Positions 1-8,620 of a DNA stretch of 64,000 bases are shown in pieces; positions within the stretch are counted from its first letter, which is position 1; each line of letters starts with the position of its first letter. The stretch is from Flavobacterium sp. (GTDB taxonomy: Bacteria > Bacteroidota > Bacteroidia > Flavobacteriales > Flavobacteriaceae), in the NCBI RefSeq assembly GCF_024710485.1, contig NZ_JANJUQ010000030.1:62001-126000 (forward strand), read 5' to 3'. The notes beneath the pieces are model-generated. The model did not search any database and was not told the origin of the DNA. It saw nothing but the letters and a program-made list of their open reading frames with translations. The position numbers and the translations under genes are program-made.

Positions 1-699
1 GAAGGTTTGCGTAAATCTTCGGGACAAGACCAATTGGAATACATCGCCGCGGTGACAGTGCTTTTTGGCCAAAGTAACCATCGCTTTGAAGTCGGCATCG
101 GTTAAATTGGAATGCGAATGACCTTCTTTAAAGAAACGGAAACTGGCAAACGTTTTGGTTTGGATGAGTTTTTCTATTTCGGCAGTATTGTCCGAATTGT
201 CGGTGCTGTGGCAAAAAATATAGGCTTCGTTTTTGAAATGGTTGATGGCGATAATGTTTTGGTATACGGCGTAAAACAAATCCGGTATCGCCAAATCGCC
301 GGTCTTTTTGCGGATGTCAATTTTATCAAAATATCGAACCGCATCATAACCGATATAACCAAATAATCCGTTGTTGATGAATTTGAATTGGTTTGGCTCA
401 GGCTTGAAACGAGTCACAAATGTTTCCAGTTCGCGAACGATATCAGTATCAGCATTAACAGTAATGACCGATGATTCACCATCGGGAAAGCTTTGTGTTA
501 GTACGTTGTTTTTCAATGTGATAGTCGCTATCGGATTGCAACAGATGTACGAGAAACTATTGTCGGAAGCGTGATAATCGCTGCTTTCGAGCAAAATACT
601 GTTGGGGAATTTATCGCGGATTTTCAAATACACACTCACCGGAGTGATGGTATCGGCAAGGATGGATTTGTAACGAGTGTAAAGCGGATAATTTTTCAT
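1..699 (-). CDS. trpE: Anthranilate synthase component I (TrpE), C-terminal part runs off the window start
   Basis: Reverse strand reads MKNYPLYTRYKSILADTITPVSVYLKIRDKFPNSILLESSDYH... and later HSHSNLTDADFKAMVTLAKKHCHRGDVFQLVLSRRFTQTF (GDVFQ.VLSRRF motif of TrpE). Open to the window edge, so absent from the ORF track. Confidence 0.9.
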   Translation of the reverse strand, partial: MKNYPLYTRYKSILADTITPVSVYLKIRDKFPNSILLESSDYHASDNSFSYICCNPIATITLKNNVLTQSFPDGESSVITVNADTDIVRELETFVTRFKPEPNQFKFINNGLFGYIGYDAVRYFDKIDIRKKTGDLAIPDLFYAVYQNIIAINHFKNEAYIFCHSTDNSDNTAEIEKLIQTKTFASFRFFKEGHSHSNLTDADFKAMVTLAKKHCHRGDVFQLVLSRRFTQTF

Positions 700-719
700 A
701 GTGTAATTTTTAGGCATAA

Positions 720-751
720 AAAAAGGCTTGTCGTGAATGACAAGCCTTTTT
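720..751 (-). terminator. Intrinsic terminator / attenuator in the trpE leader
   Basis: Minus strand AAAAAGGCTTGTC-ATTCAC-GACAAGCCTTTTTTT: 13-bp stem followed by a U tract, ~20 nt before the trpE start. Confidence 0.85.
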
Positions 752-790
752 GGATATTTAGATTTTAAAATATACTCATAGCGGACTAAT

Positions 791-847
791 TCACGACGTT
801 CGACGTAAAGTATTCCACCACCAAGTATTGTTTAAAATGTTGTTCAT
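791..847 (-). CDS. trpL: trp operon leader peptide MNNILNNTWWWNTLRRTS
   Basis: ATG AAC AAC ATT TTA AAC AAT ACT TGG TGG TGG AAT ACT TTA CGT CGA ACG TCG TGA; three consecutive Trp codons just upstream of the attenuator and trpE. Confidence 0.88.
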   Translation of the reverse strand: MNNILNNTWWWNTLRRTS

Positions 848-863
848 TTGTTATTGTTTTGAA

Positions 864-895
864 CAAAATTAGTCAAGTGCTTTTGAATTTCCAAA
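864..895 (-). promoter_or_regulatory. Bacteroidetes-type promoter of the trp leader
   Basis: Minus strand TTTG - 20 nt - TAATTTTG (TAnnTTTG), ~16 nt before the leader peptide ATG. Confidence 0.6.
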
Positions 896-906
896 CTAAA
901 AATAAA

Positions 907-934
907 AAAAACCTCGAAATTAATCGAGGTTTTG
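907..934 (-). terminator. Intrinsic terminator downstream of the YceI gene
   Basis: aaaacctcgaaattaatcgaggtttt inverted repeat 3' of the minus-strand CDS. Confidence 0.6.
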
Positions 935-958
935 ATTTCATAACAATGTTTCCCGTAA

Positions 959-1525
959 TTAAAATACCAAGTTTACTTTTAATTCGAAATCATCGTAAAT
1001 GGTTTTGTCTCCTAAACCTTCAAAGAAGCTTTTAGAACCGTATTTGATGTCGTATTTAGAACGGTCAACTACTAAGTTAGCAGAAGCAGAGTTTCCTTTT
1101 ACGTTCAAATCGAAGTTGATTGGTTTGGTGATTCCTTTGATAGTTAAGTCGGCTGTAACACCGTAAACACCGTTTCCTTTATCAGCAATTTTAGTAAATT
1201 TTAAAGTTGCAGTTTTGAATTTGTCAGTCCCGAAGAAATCATCGGCTTTCAAGTGTCCGTCTAATTTAGCTTTCCACTCTCCGGTTAAATCGGTAGTGTT
1301 GATAGAAGTCATGTCTACTGTAAAGTTACCTCCGGCTACTTTTTTACCTTTAAAAATCAACATTCCTTCTTGGAAGTTGATAGTTCCGCTGTGTTCTCCG
1401 GTTACTTTTTTACCAACCCAGTTGATAGAACTTTTTTCCGTGTTGATTTTTTTGTTTTGAGCAGAAGCTGTTGAAACTCCTAATGCTACAAATAAGGCTA
1501 AGGCAATTGTTTTTAAATTTTTCAT
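959..1525 (-). CDS. YceI family periplasmic lipid-binding-like protein
   Basis: Signal peptide; SSINWVGKKVTGEHSGTINF...DLTIKGITKPINFDL typical of the YceI family. Confidence 0.88.
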   Translation of the reverse strand: MKNLKTIALALFVALGVSTASAQNKKINTEKSSINWVGKKVTGEHSGTINFQEGMLIFKGKKVAGGNFTVDMTSINTTDLTGEWKAKLDGHLKADDFFGTDKFKTATLKFTKIADKGNGVYGVTADLTIKGITKPINFDLNVKGNSASANLVVDRSKYDIKYGSKSFFEGLGDKTIYDDFELKVNLVF

Positions 1526-1546
1526 TGTAATAAATTTAGTTATAGA

Positions 1547-2179
1547 TTATAAATTGATAAATAATTCTTGTTCTGATTTGCGTACCTTAGGGTAGCTTTG
1601 CGTAGCATCATCTGCGTGGCGGTAGCCGATGGTAGCGATAAGACTTGCGTTCAAGCCCATTTCATTCAAGCCTAGGATTTCATTCACTTTTTCAGGTTCG
1701 AAACCTTCCATAGGTGTAACATCAATGTTAAGCTCTGCAGCAGCATTCAAAAGGTTGCTTAAAGCAATGTAAGTTTGTTTTGAGGTCCAAATATTTCTTT
1801 GTTCTGCCGGAAGCGTAGTGATTTTTGATTTCATAAAATCACTGTAGCCTTGTAAGGTGTCAACCGGTAAACCTCGTGTTGCAGCCACACTGTTAATGTA
1901 AGCGTCAATTTCTGTGGCACCAAAGTTGGTAATGTTAGCAAATACCAATAGGTGAGAAGCTTCTGTAATTTGGGATTGTCCCCAAGCAACCGGTTGTAAT
2001 TTTGCTCTCAATTCCGGATTTTCAACGAAAATAATTTTGTAGGGTTGTAAACCGTAAGAGGAAGCACTCAAACGCACGGCTTCTTTTAAGATTTTCATGT
2101 CTTCATCCGAAACTTTCTTCGAAGAATCGAACTTTTTAGTGGCATAACGCCAGTTGGCATTTTTAATAAAGTTACTCAT
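1547..2179 (-). CDS. NAD(P)H-dependent nitroreductase family protein
   Basis: NANWRYATKKFDSSKKVSDEDMKILKEAVRLSASSYGLQPYKIIFV: nitroreductase/NfsB-like N-terminus. Confidence 0.88.
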   Translation of the reverse strand: MSNFIKNANWRYATKKFDSSKKVSDEDMKILKEAVRLSASSYGLQPYKIIFVENPELRAKLQPVAWGQSQITEASHLLVFANITNFGATEIDAYINSVAATRGLPVDTLQGYSDFMKSKITTLPAEQRNIWTSKQTYIALSNLLNAAAELNIDVTPMEGFEPEKVNEILGLNEMGLNASLIATIGYRHADDATQSYPKVRKSEQELFINL

Positions 2180-2188
2180 AGCAAAGGG

Positions 2189-2647
2189 TTAATTAATTGT
2201 TCTGTATTTTTCTAATAAGTTATTCAAATTTTGCAATTCATCTTCAGTCAGGTTATTGGCAAAAAGTTGTTCATGGTTGTCTACTTTCGGATCTAGTTCA
2301 GTCAAAATATCCAATCCTTTTTGGGTAATTAAAACTTCTATTTTACGACGGTTATCCGGACAAACTTCACGAGTAACTAAATCTTTAAGTAATAACTTGT
2401 CAATCAATCGGGTAGTGTTGCTGTTTTTGGCCAACATACGTTCTTGTATAATGCACATATTAGCCGGATTGCCTTTTTGTCCTCTCAAAATACGCAACAC
2501 ATTGTATTGTTCTCCTGACAGGTCATAAGGTTTCAGAATTTCGTTGAACTTATCATTAATGACGTTTTGTGCATACATGATATTTAAAATCACCTTTTTG
2601 GCATCTTTCAACGCTACATTTGATTTTATGACTTCTTCGATTTTCAT
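2189..2647 (-). CDS. MarR family transcriptional regulator
   Basis: wHTH protein: LSGEQYNVLRILRGQKGNPANMCIIQERMLAKNSNTTRLIDKLLLKDLVTREVCPDNRRKIEVLITQKG. Confidence 0.9.
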   Translation of the reverse strand: MKIEEVIKSNVALKDAKKVILNIMYAQNVINDKFNEILKPYDLSGEQYNVLRILRGQKGNPANMCIIQERMLAKNSNTTRLIDKLLLKDLVTREVCPDNRRKIEVLITQKGLDILTELDPKVDNHEQLFANNLTEDELQNLNNLLEKYRTIN

Positions 2648-2662
2648 AATTACTATTACAAT

Positions 2663-2708
2663 ATTTGTAGGTACAAATGTAAAGGGTTTTTTATTTGTAT
2701 ATACAAAT
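2663..2708 (-). promoter_or_regulatory. Two 16-bp palindromic operator-like sites overlapping the marR promoter
   Basis: ATTTGTAGGTACAAAT (2663-2678) and ATTTGTATATACAAAT (2693-2708), 30 bp apart; on the minus strand they contain the -33 TTTG and part of the -7 TACATTTG. Confidence 0.7.
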
Positions 2709-2817
2709 GTTTTGTTATTTTTTTGTTAATTTTTTAAAAATGCTACAGTAGTGGGCTTTTGAAAGGTTTAACGCAACATAGAAAAGCGTTATATTTGTTG
2801 AGCTAATACTTACTATT

Positions 2818-3141
2818 ATGATCAACTTATCACAACAAGATTGGAAAGCACAATTGGAAAGAGACCCTAATGCGGTTATTTTGGATGTCAGAACACCTGA
2901 AGAATGCAATGAAGGCTACATTCCCAAAGCTATCAATATAGATATTTACAAAGGGCAGGGTTTTATTTATGCTGTGGACGAATTGGACAAATCCAAAAAT
3001 TATTATGTGTATTGTAAAGCCGGTGCTCGAAGCGCGCAAGCTTGCCAAATCATGAATCAAATGGGGTTTGAAAATACCTATAATTTGGAAGGAGGTTTTA
3101 TGAATTGGAAGGGAGATGTTGCTTTTTCGAATGAGGACTAA
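2818..3141 (+). CDS. Rhodanese-like domain protein
   Basis: AVILDVRTPEECNEGYIPKAINIDI...YVYCKAGARSAQACQIM, active-site Cys loop CKAGARS. Confidence 0.9.
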   Translation: MINLSQQDWKAQLERDPNAVILDVRTPEECNEGYIPKAINIDIYKGQGFIYAVDELDKSKNYYVYCKAGARSAQACQIMNQMGFENTYNLEGGFMNWKGDVAFSNED

Positions 3142-3271
3142 CTGTTTTCCCAATTGTAAAAGAAGTCAATCTATATAAATACTTTAAAATTCCGGGAGTA
3201 GTGATGGCAAATTTATGGCTAATCATGAATTGGATTATGTTGGCAAACTTTAGCAGGGATACCATTAAATC

Positions 3272-3931
3272 ATGAAGAAATTACTATTACTATTCTCAGT
3301 TATCATTTTAGTGTCTTGTAAATCGGCGTATTTGGATTCCAAAAAAGTTACTGTTTTATTGGATATCAATAAAGAAACTGATGACAATGCCTTTGTTAAT
3401 CTGAAAAATTATAGCAACGATTTTGTGTTTGATATGAAATATGCTACAGCGGATAATTTTTTGAAAGAGAAAGTTTATCCTTGTGACGAGTGTTTCTTGA
3501 GAGTCAAAACTATAAAGTCTTTACTGCAAGCCAATCAAGCTTTTATGGCAAAGGGCTACCGAATTAAATTGTACGATTGTTACCGACCGTTAGCGATTCA
3601 AAAAAAGATGTGGAAATTAGTACCTAATCCGACTTATGTCGCCAATCCGAAAAAGGGTTCGATACACAATAAAGGAGGTGCTGTTGATATCACATTGGTT
3701 GATTCGACAGGAGCAGAGTTGAATATGGGGACAGGATTTGATTTTTTCGGTCCCGAAGCCGGACATAATTACACAGAACTTTCCGCGGAAATCTTGTCCA
3801 ACCGGGAATTCTTGAAAGCGGTGATGCTGCAGTTTAATTTTAAGCCGTTCGACTCAGAATGGTGGCATTATAACCTGAATAATAGTGCCGCCGATGAAGT
3901 GTCTAATTTAAAATGGCGTTGCAACGATTAA
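3272..3931 (+). CDS. VanX-like D-alanyl-D-alanine dipeptidase (M15 family)
   Basis: SIHNKGGAVD (SxHxxGxAxD zinc motif), YDCYRPLAIQKKMWKL, EWWH; lipoprotein signal. Confidence 0.88.
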   Translation: MKKLLLLFSVIILVSCKSAYLDSKKVTVLLDINKETDDNAFVNLKNYSNDFVFDMKYATADNFLKEKVYPCDECFLRVKTIKSLLQANQAFMAKGYRIKLYDCYRPLAIQKKMWKLVPNPTYVANPKKGSIHNKGGAVDITLVDSTGAELNMGTGFDFFGPEAGHNYTELSAEILSNREFLKAVMLQFNFKPFDSEWWHYNLNNSAADEVSNLKWRCND

Positions 3932-4497
3932 TTTTCGATGCATTTCAGATTGTTGATAAAGTAGTTTTCGGGACGGTATGTTTTTTTGTCTATTTCTGCT
4001 GTCAACTCCGTTCGGAATGGATAATCAACAGTTTCTCCTGCAAACTTTACCCGCATAAAAGTTACGGCTGAGGTTCTTAAGTCTTCAAAATTTTCTTTAG
4101 CAAACACAAAATTACCCGACATCACTCGGTTATTGATTTTGTCATCTCCTACAATCAGAGTTCCGCAAGTATCACTGCCAGCGTATAATAATGTCACAAT
4201 TTTTCCATTAGCCAATTGCAAAAAAATCTTAGAACTATTGTCTAAGCAAGTTGCTTTTATGAAGTCCTGACTTCTCTGTAAAAACTGAGCTTCTAAGCTT
4301 AAAAGGCCATTGTTGTTAGACAAAGAAAAGAAGATGTTGGTTGAGTTTCCGGCAAAACTTCGTTCGAAAATAATATAGGATTTGGTAGATTTATAGGTTC
4401 CCAAACTGTCCTTAATGTCTTGGTCAATTTCACAAGGCTGTTGGGCATAAGTAGTAAAGCTAAAGAGTAATAGTAGGGCAAAAAATAATCTTTTCAT
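3928..4497 (-). CDS. Secreted hypothetical protein
   Basis: ORF with N-terminal signal peptide MKRLFFALLLLFSFTTYAQ; no recognised domain. Confidence 0.7.
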   Translation of the reverse strand: MKRLFFALLLLFSFTTYAQQPCEIDQDIKDSLGTYKSTKSYIIFERSFAGNSTNIFFSLSNNNGLLSLEAQFLQRSQDFIKATCLDNSSKIFLQLANGKIVTLLYAGSDTCGTLIVGDDKINNRVMSGNFVFAKENFEDLRTSAVTFMRVKFAGETVDYPFRTELTAEIDKKTYRPENYFINNLKCIEN

Positions 4498-4504
4498 AAG
4501 TCGG

Positions 4505-5677
4505 TTACAATTTGCTGCAAAGTAAAACTATTTTGTGATTATTTATATCGGTAGTAAAAAAACAATAACAATTTCCTCCATCTTTAATTTTCCATTTCTT
4601 GCGTATGTTTTCTACAGAATCCGGAAAATTTCTCACGGTGATATTGGCTTTTTGATTGGCCAATAGTTTCATTTCTAACTTGTGGTAGGGGATTGTTTGG
4701 TCGATTTTGAAAATCCTGCCGGGAAAGGCTATCACGGATTCAGAAGTGTATAAATGCGAATGTGGATGTAGTTTTTGTAGGTTAAACTGCATTGATATCC
4801 AATCAAATCCACCCGATTTCATAATGGCAGCATTAGGTTCATATAAATAGGCCTCGGGTTGACCATAATTGGCTGTTGCAACCGAGTTCCAAACAAAGTT
4901 GAACGTTTCGATTTTCTCTTTGGTTAAATTGACTGTAATAATTTCCGGCGCTTGATTCCATTCTTTTTCAATAATCCACAACAACTCTTTAACTTCATTT
5001 TCCAGCGCAACAATGTGTATGGATTTGACATTCTTCAATTCGATTAAACCGGCTGTTATATCAAGGATTGGTGCGGTTTTTATCATCAAATTCGAAGTAA
5101 AACGAAAGTAGTAATCAAGTTTTTCCGGTACATTCGGCAAACAATCTTTAAGCATGAATACTTTGCCTTTGGCTTCGTTTCTTCTGGAAGGATCGATGTA
5201 CATCCAATCGAATTTAGTGTTTAATCTCTCCAAAGTAGCTTCACTGTCACCCGAAACACAACTGATGTTAGCAATCTTTAATTGTTCAAAATTATGACGT
5301 ACAATTTCGGATAAATCCGCATCGATTTCACAGTGGATTACTTCTTTGAATTGTTTGGCGAAATAAAAATCATCTACTCCAAATCCACCGCTCAGGTCAA
5401 TAAGTTTTTCGCCCGAAATCAATTCCGATTTGTATTTCGCCGTAGGCTCTGAAGATGTTTGCTCTACAGAAACTTTACTCGGATAATAGATGTTTTGGGT
5501 AGCAAACCAAGTCGGTAGTTTGCTTTCTGCCTTTTGTTTGGCTACTATTTGTTGTAAAACTAATGTCCAATTGGCTTCCGTAAAGGGATTTTTTTGCAAA
5601 GCTAACTTTGAAATGTCTACCGATATGTTTTGGTTGATGAAATCTTGCACAACCTTGGTCATTATGGCATGATCCAT
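4505..5677 (-). CDS. Class I SAM-dependent methyltransferase with THUMP-like C-terminal domain
   Basis: LIDLSGGFGVDDFYFAKQF (motif I), MYIDPSRRNEAKGKVFMLKDC. Confidence 0.8.
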   Translation of the reverse strand: MDHAIMTKVVQDFINQNISVDISKLALQKNPFTEANWTLVLQQIVAKQKAESKLPTWFATQNIYYPSKVSVEQTSSEPTAKYKSELISGEKLIDLSGGFGVDDFYFAKQFKEVIHCEIDADLSEIVRHNFEQLKIANISCVSGDSEATLERLNTKFDWMYIDPSRRNEAKGKVFMLKDCLPNVPEKLDYYFRFTSNLMIKTAPILDITAGLIELKNVKSIHIVALENEVKELLWIIEKEWNQAPEIITVNLTKEKIETFNFVWNSVATANYGQPEAYLYEPNAAIMKSGGFDWISMQFNLQKLHPHSHLYTSESVIAFPGRIFKIDQTIPYHKLEMKLLANQKANITVRNFPDSVENIRKKWKIKDGGNCYCFFTTDINNHKIVLLCSKL

Positions 5678-5678
5678 C

Positions 5679-6770
5679 CTAAATGTGTTTGGTTAGCTGT
5701 TGGATGATTTTATTTTCGGGATAAAATTCTTTGCCGAAAACTTTCAATATGGTGTACAACGGAATGGCAATAATCATTCCGATGATACCGAAAAGATAGC
5801 CTACAATGAGTACTATTAAGAAAATTTCCAACGGATGAGAACTTACGCTTTTGGAAAAAATAACGGGAGAGGTGACATTATTGTCTATCAATTGTACTAT
5901 CCAAAACCCAATCATGACATAAATGGTTAACGGCAACATATGGGTTTGAAAATCACTGCCCAAATTGCCTAACATGGTTAAAATGGCCGCAACCACTGAG
6001 GCAATCAAAGGTCCGATGTAGGGCACTATATTCAAAATGGCGCATAAAAAAGCTATGACCAGCGCATTTTGCACTCCGAAAATTAAAAGGACTATGAGAT
6101 ATAAAACAAATACTATGGAAAGTTGAATTAATAGTCCGATAAAATAGCGCGACAGTAAGTTGTAAATCTTGTCTAAAGAATTTAAGATTTTATCCTCTTG
6201 AGCATCGGGAATCAACGCTTTAGCGCTTACAATAAAAGCAATACGGTCTTTGAGGAAGAAGAACGTAATAAACAAGACTGAAACTACGCCAATTCCAAAA
6301 GAGCTTATAGTGCCAATTATGGCGTTGAATAGGTTAGGAATAAAATTAAAATTTAATCGTGAACTGATGTCGGCTTCTTTAAAAAGTGCCTTGGAATCGA
6401 TGTTATGGCTTTCTAAAAATAAGGCTATTTTATTAAGGAGTTCCAACGAATTCTTCTCTATTTCAGCAGTGTTCAGCAGTGAAAGATTGTTGCCTTGGTC
6501 GGCTATCAAAGGAACAAACATCAGTATTAAACCGAAGATCATCAATAAAAAGATCATCAAAGTGGCTATGGTTGCCATAAGATGGCTGAATTTTAATCGT
6601 CTTTTGAAAAAATCAAGTATCGGATTACCTATCAAGGTCAAAATGAAGGCAACTACCAAATAGATAATGACTGCCTGAATTTGGTACAGAAAATACAAGA
6701 CCAAGGCAGCCAAAACTAGTATTCCAACACCTTTAACGATTCCCAGTGCAATTGTTTTTGAAGTGACCAT
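5679..6770 (-). CDS. AI-2E family transporter (YhhQ/PerM-like permease)
   Basis: Multi-TM; NIVPYIGPLIASVVAAILTML and VTSPVIFSKSVSSHPLEIFLIVL motifs. Confidence 0.88.
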   Translation of the reverse strand: MVTSKTIALGIVKGVGILVLAALVLYFLYQIQAVIIYLVVAFILTLIGNPILDFFKRRLKFSHLMATIATLMIFLLMIFGLILMFVPLIADQGNNLSLLNTAEIEKNSLELLNKIALFLESHNIDSKALFKEADISSRLNFNFIPNLFNAIIGTISSFGIGVVSVLFITFFFLKDRIAFIVSAKALIPDAQEDKILNSLDKIYNLLSRYFIGLLIQLSIVFVLYLIVLLIFGVQNALVIAFLCAILNIVPYIGPLIASVVAAILTMLGNLGSDFQTHMLPLTIYVMIGFWIVQLIDNNVTSPVIFSKSVSSHPLEIFLIVLIVGYLFGIIGMIIAIPLYTILKVFGKEFYPENKIIQQLTKHI

Positions 6771-6794
6771 GATTTTTAATTTGGTTTAAAAGTA

Positions 6795-6837
6795 AAAAAA
6801 AACTCGTCCGGTTACGAATAACCAAACGAGTTTTTAC
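6795..6837 (-). terminator. Intrinsic terminator downstream of the metalloprotease gene
   Basis: aaaaactcgtccggttacgaataaccaaacgagttttt inverted repeat. Confidence 0.65.
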
Positions 6838-6854
6838 AATAATATAAATAAAAA

Positions 6855-7808
6855 TTATGGCTGTGCGAAAGAGAATCTAGGACCACCTGAAACAAAGATA
6901 GCATCGATTCTTGATTTTTGACCTGCAGTAAACATGTACATACCTCTGTCGTCTGTATAATCCATGTAATTCATGGTCATTTCAACCGGAGTTCCTGAAC
7001 AAGTACTGTAGTGAGGATAGGTTGGTACGCCATAGTTAGCAGTATTGTGGGTTGGTGTATCGGCAACTAAATCGCTTCCGCAAGTGGTGTCACCCCAAAT
7101 GTGGCGTAAGTTCAACCAGTGTCCTACTTCGTGAGTAGCTGTTCTACCTAAATTATAAGGATAAGCCGGACCTGAATTGCTGGTTACACCCACATATTTT
7201 GAGTCAACCACTACACCGTCAGTAGCAGAGGAACCGCCCGGAAATTGCGCATAACCCAAAATTCCGCCACCTATAGTACAAACCCAAAAGTTTAATTTGG
7301 TAGTTGGCGAAGTAGGATTGATTCCTCCTTGTTTGGCCTTTTTCATAGTGTCTCTGGTTCCCCAAGAAGTTTTGGTTGTAGATTTTCTGATTACTTGGTC
7401 TAATACGAAAGTTATACCAACATTGGCTTTTACTCCTGAAAATAAAGTCGGCACTTGATTGAAATCAGCGTTGGCAGCATTGAAATCAGCATTTAATACG
7501 TCCAATTGTGATTGTAGCTGAGCATCGGAAATGTTTTCAGCAGCCGTTCTGTACAATACATTAAATACCACCGGAATCTCAATTTTTCCATTAACTAAGC
7601 GTCCTTGTTGAATGGCATTCTCAGTGAAAGCTTCAATTTCATTCATTTTGATTGCCAAGCTCGGGTTTTCTTTTAATTGTCTTTCCAATACTTCATGAGA
7701 AACACAAGTTCTTTTCGCTACTCTAGCGTTAGAATTAGTGGTTTTTTCATCGTCTTGACAAGAAAACACCAATAATAGGGCTGCTAATGATAAACAGATT
7801 TTTTTCAT
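6855..7808 (-). CDS. Zinc metalloprotease lipoprotein, M43 (cytophagalysin/pappalysin-like) family
   Basis: HEVGHWLNLRHIWG (HExxHxxxxxH), MNYMDYTDD met-turn, lipobox LLLVFSC. Confidence 0.88.
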   Translation of the reverse strand: MKKICLSLAALLLVFSCQDDEKTTNSNARVAKRTCVSHEVLERQLKENPSLAIKMNEIEAFTENAIQQGRLVNGKIEIPVVFNVLYRTAAENISDAQLQSQLDVLNADFNAANADFNQVPTLFSGVKANVGITFVLDQVIRKSTTKTSWGTRDTMKKAKQGGINPTSPTTKLNFWVCTIGGGILGYAQFPGGSSATDGVVVDSKYVGVTSNSGPAYPYNLGRTATHEVGHWLNLRHIWGDTTCGSDLVADTPTHNTANYGVPTYPHYSTCSGTPVEMTMNYMDYTDDRGMYMFTAGQKSRIDAIFVSGGPRFSFAQP

Positions 7809-7961
7809 AATTCAATAGTAATTTGGTTAATTAGTTACTGCAATTTTATTAAATTATATTTTAATATGAAAATATTGCAACGGAAGTTTTTAATAAATAG
7901 ATGAACATCACCTAATTTTAAGAATAAATAGGGCTTACTATTATAAAAAGAAAGAAAAATA

Positions 7962-8600
7962 TTAATTCTTAAAAATATAATTTAAGATGTTAGCTCCCAT
8001 TTTTAAGGCTTTTTCGCGAACTTCTTTAGGATTGTTGTGTACCTCGGGGTCTTCCCAACCGTCGCCTAAATCGCATTCGAATGTGTATAACAACACCAAA
8101 CGATTGTCTACAAAAATACCGAAAGCTTGTGGTCTCTTCTTGTCGTGCTCATGAATTTTAGGTAATCCTGAGGCAAATGTGTTGGGTTTTTGAAAAATAG
8201 GATGATTGGCCGGAATTTCTATTAGGTCCTGATTGGGAAAGATCCGTTTGATTTCTCGGCGGATGTATTGGTCCATACCGTAATTGTCATCGGCGTGTAA
8301 AAAACCACCGGAAAGCAAGTAGTTTCTCAGATTCACAATTTCGGCATCGCTAAAAACTACGTTGCCGTGACCGGTCATATGCACAAAAGGATAACCAAAA
8401 ATATCCGGACTTCCCGGTTCTACCGTGGCCGGTTTAGATTTGATGTTGGTGTTGATGGTTTGATTGGCGTACTTTATTAAATTGGGTAAAGAGGTAGGAT
8501 TCGCATACCAATCGCCGCCGCCATTGTATTTTAACAGTGCAATTTCCTGAGCGAATCCCATGGAAGTGACCAATAAAAAAAGCAACCCTAATTTTTTCAT
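7962..8600 (-). CDS. DUF4159 domain-containing secreted protein
   Basis: LLKYNGGGDWYANPTSLPNLIKYAN...GGFLHADDNYGMDQYIRREIKRIFP. Confidence 0.8.
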   Translation of the reverse strand: MKKLGLLFLLVTSMGFAQEIALLKYNGGGDWYANPTSLPNLIKYANQTINTNIKSKPATVEPGSPDIFGYPFVHMTGHGNVVFSDAEIVNLRNYLLSGGFLHADDNYGMDQYIRREIKRIFPNQDLIEIPANHPIFQKPNTFASGLPKIHEHDKKRPQAFGIFVDNRLVLLYTFECDLGDGWEDPEVHNNPKEVREKALKMGANILNYIFKN

Positions 8601-8620
8601 AAAGCTGAAATCAAAAACCG

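Noticed and set aside
112-768. Plus-strand ORFs listed at 112-366, 371-574 and 571-768
   Set aside because: They lie antisense to the trpE coding frame, which shows clear TrpE motifs; antisense noise.
3272-3931. Vancomycin-resistance (van) cluster
   Set aside because: Only a VanX-like dipeptidase is present; no VanH, VanA/B ligase or VanRS next to it.
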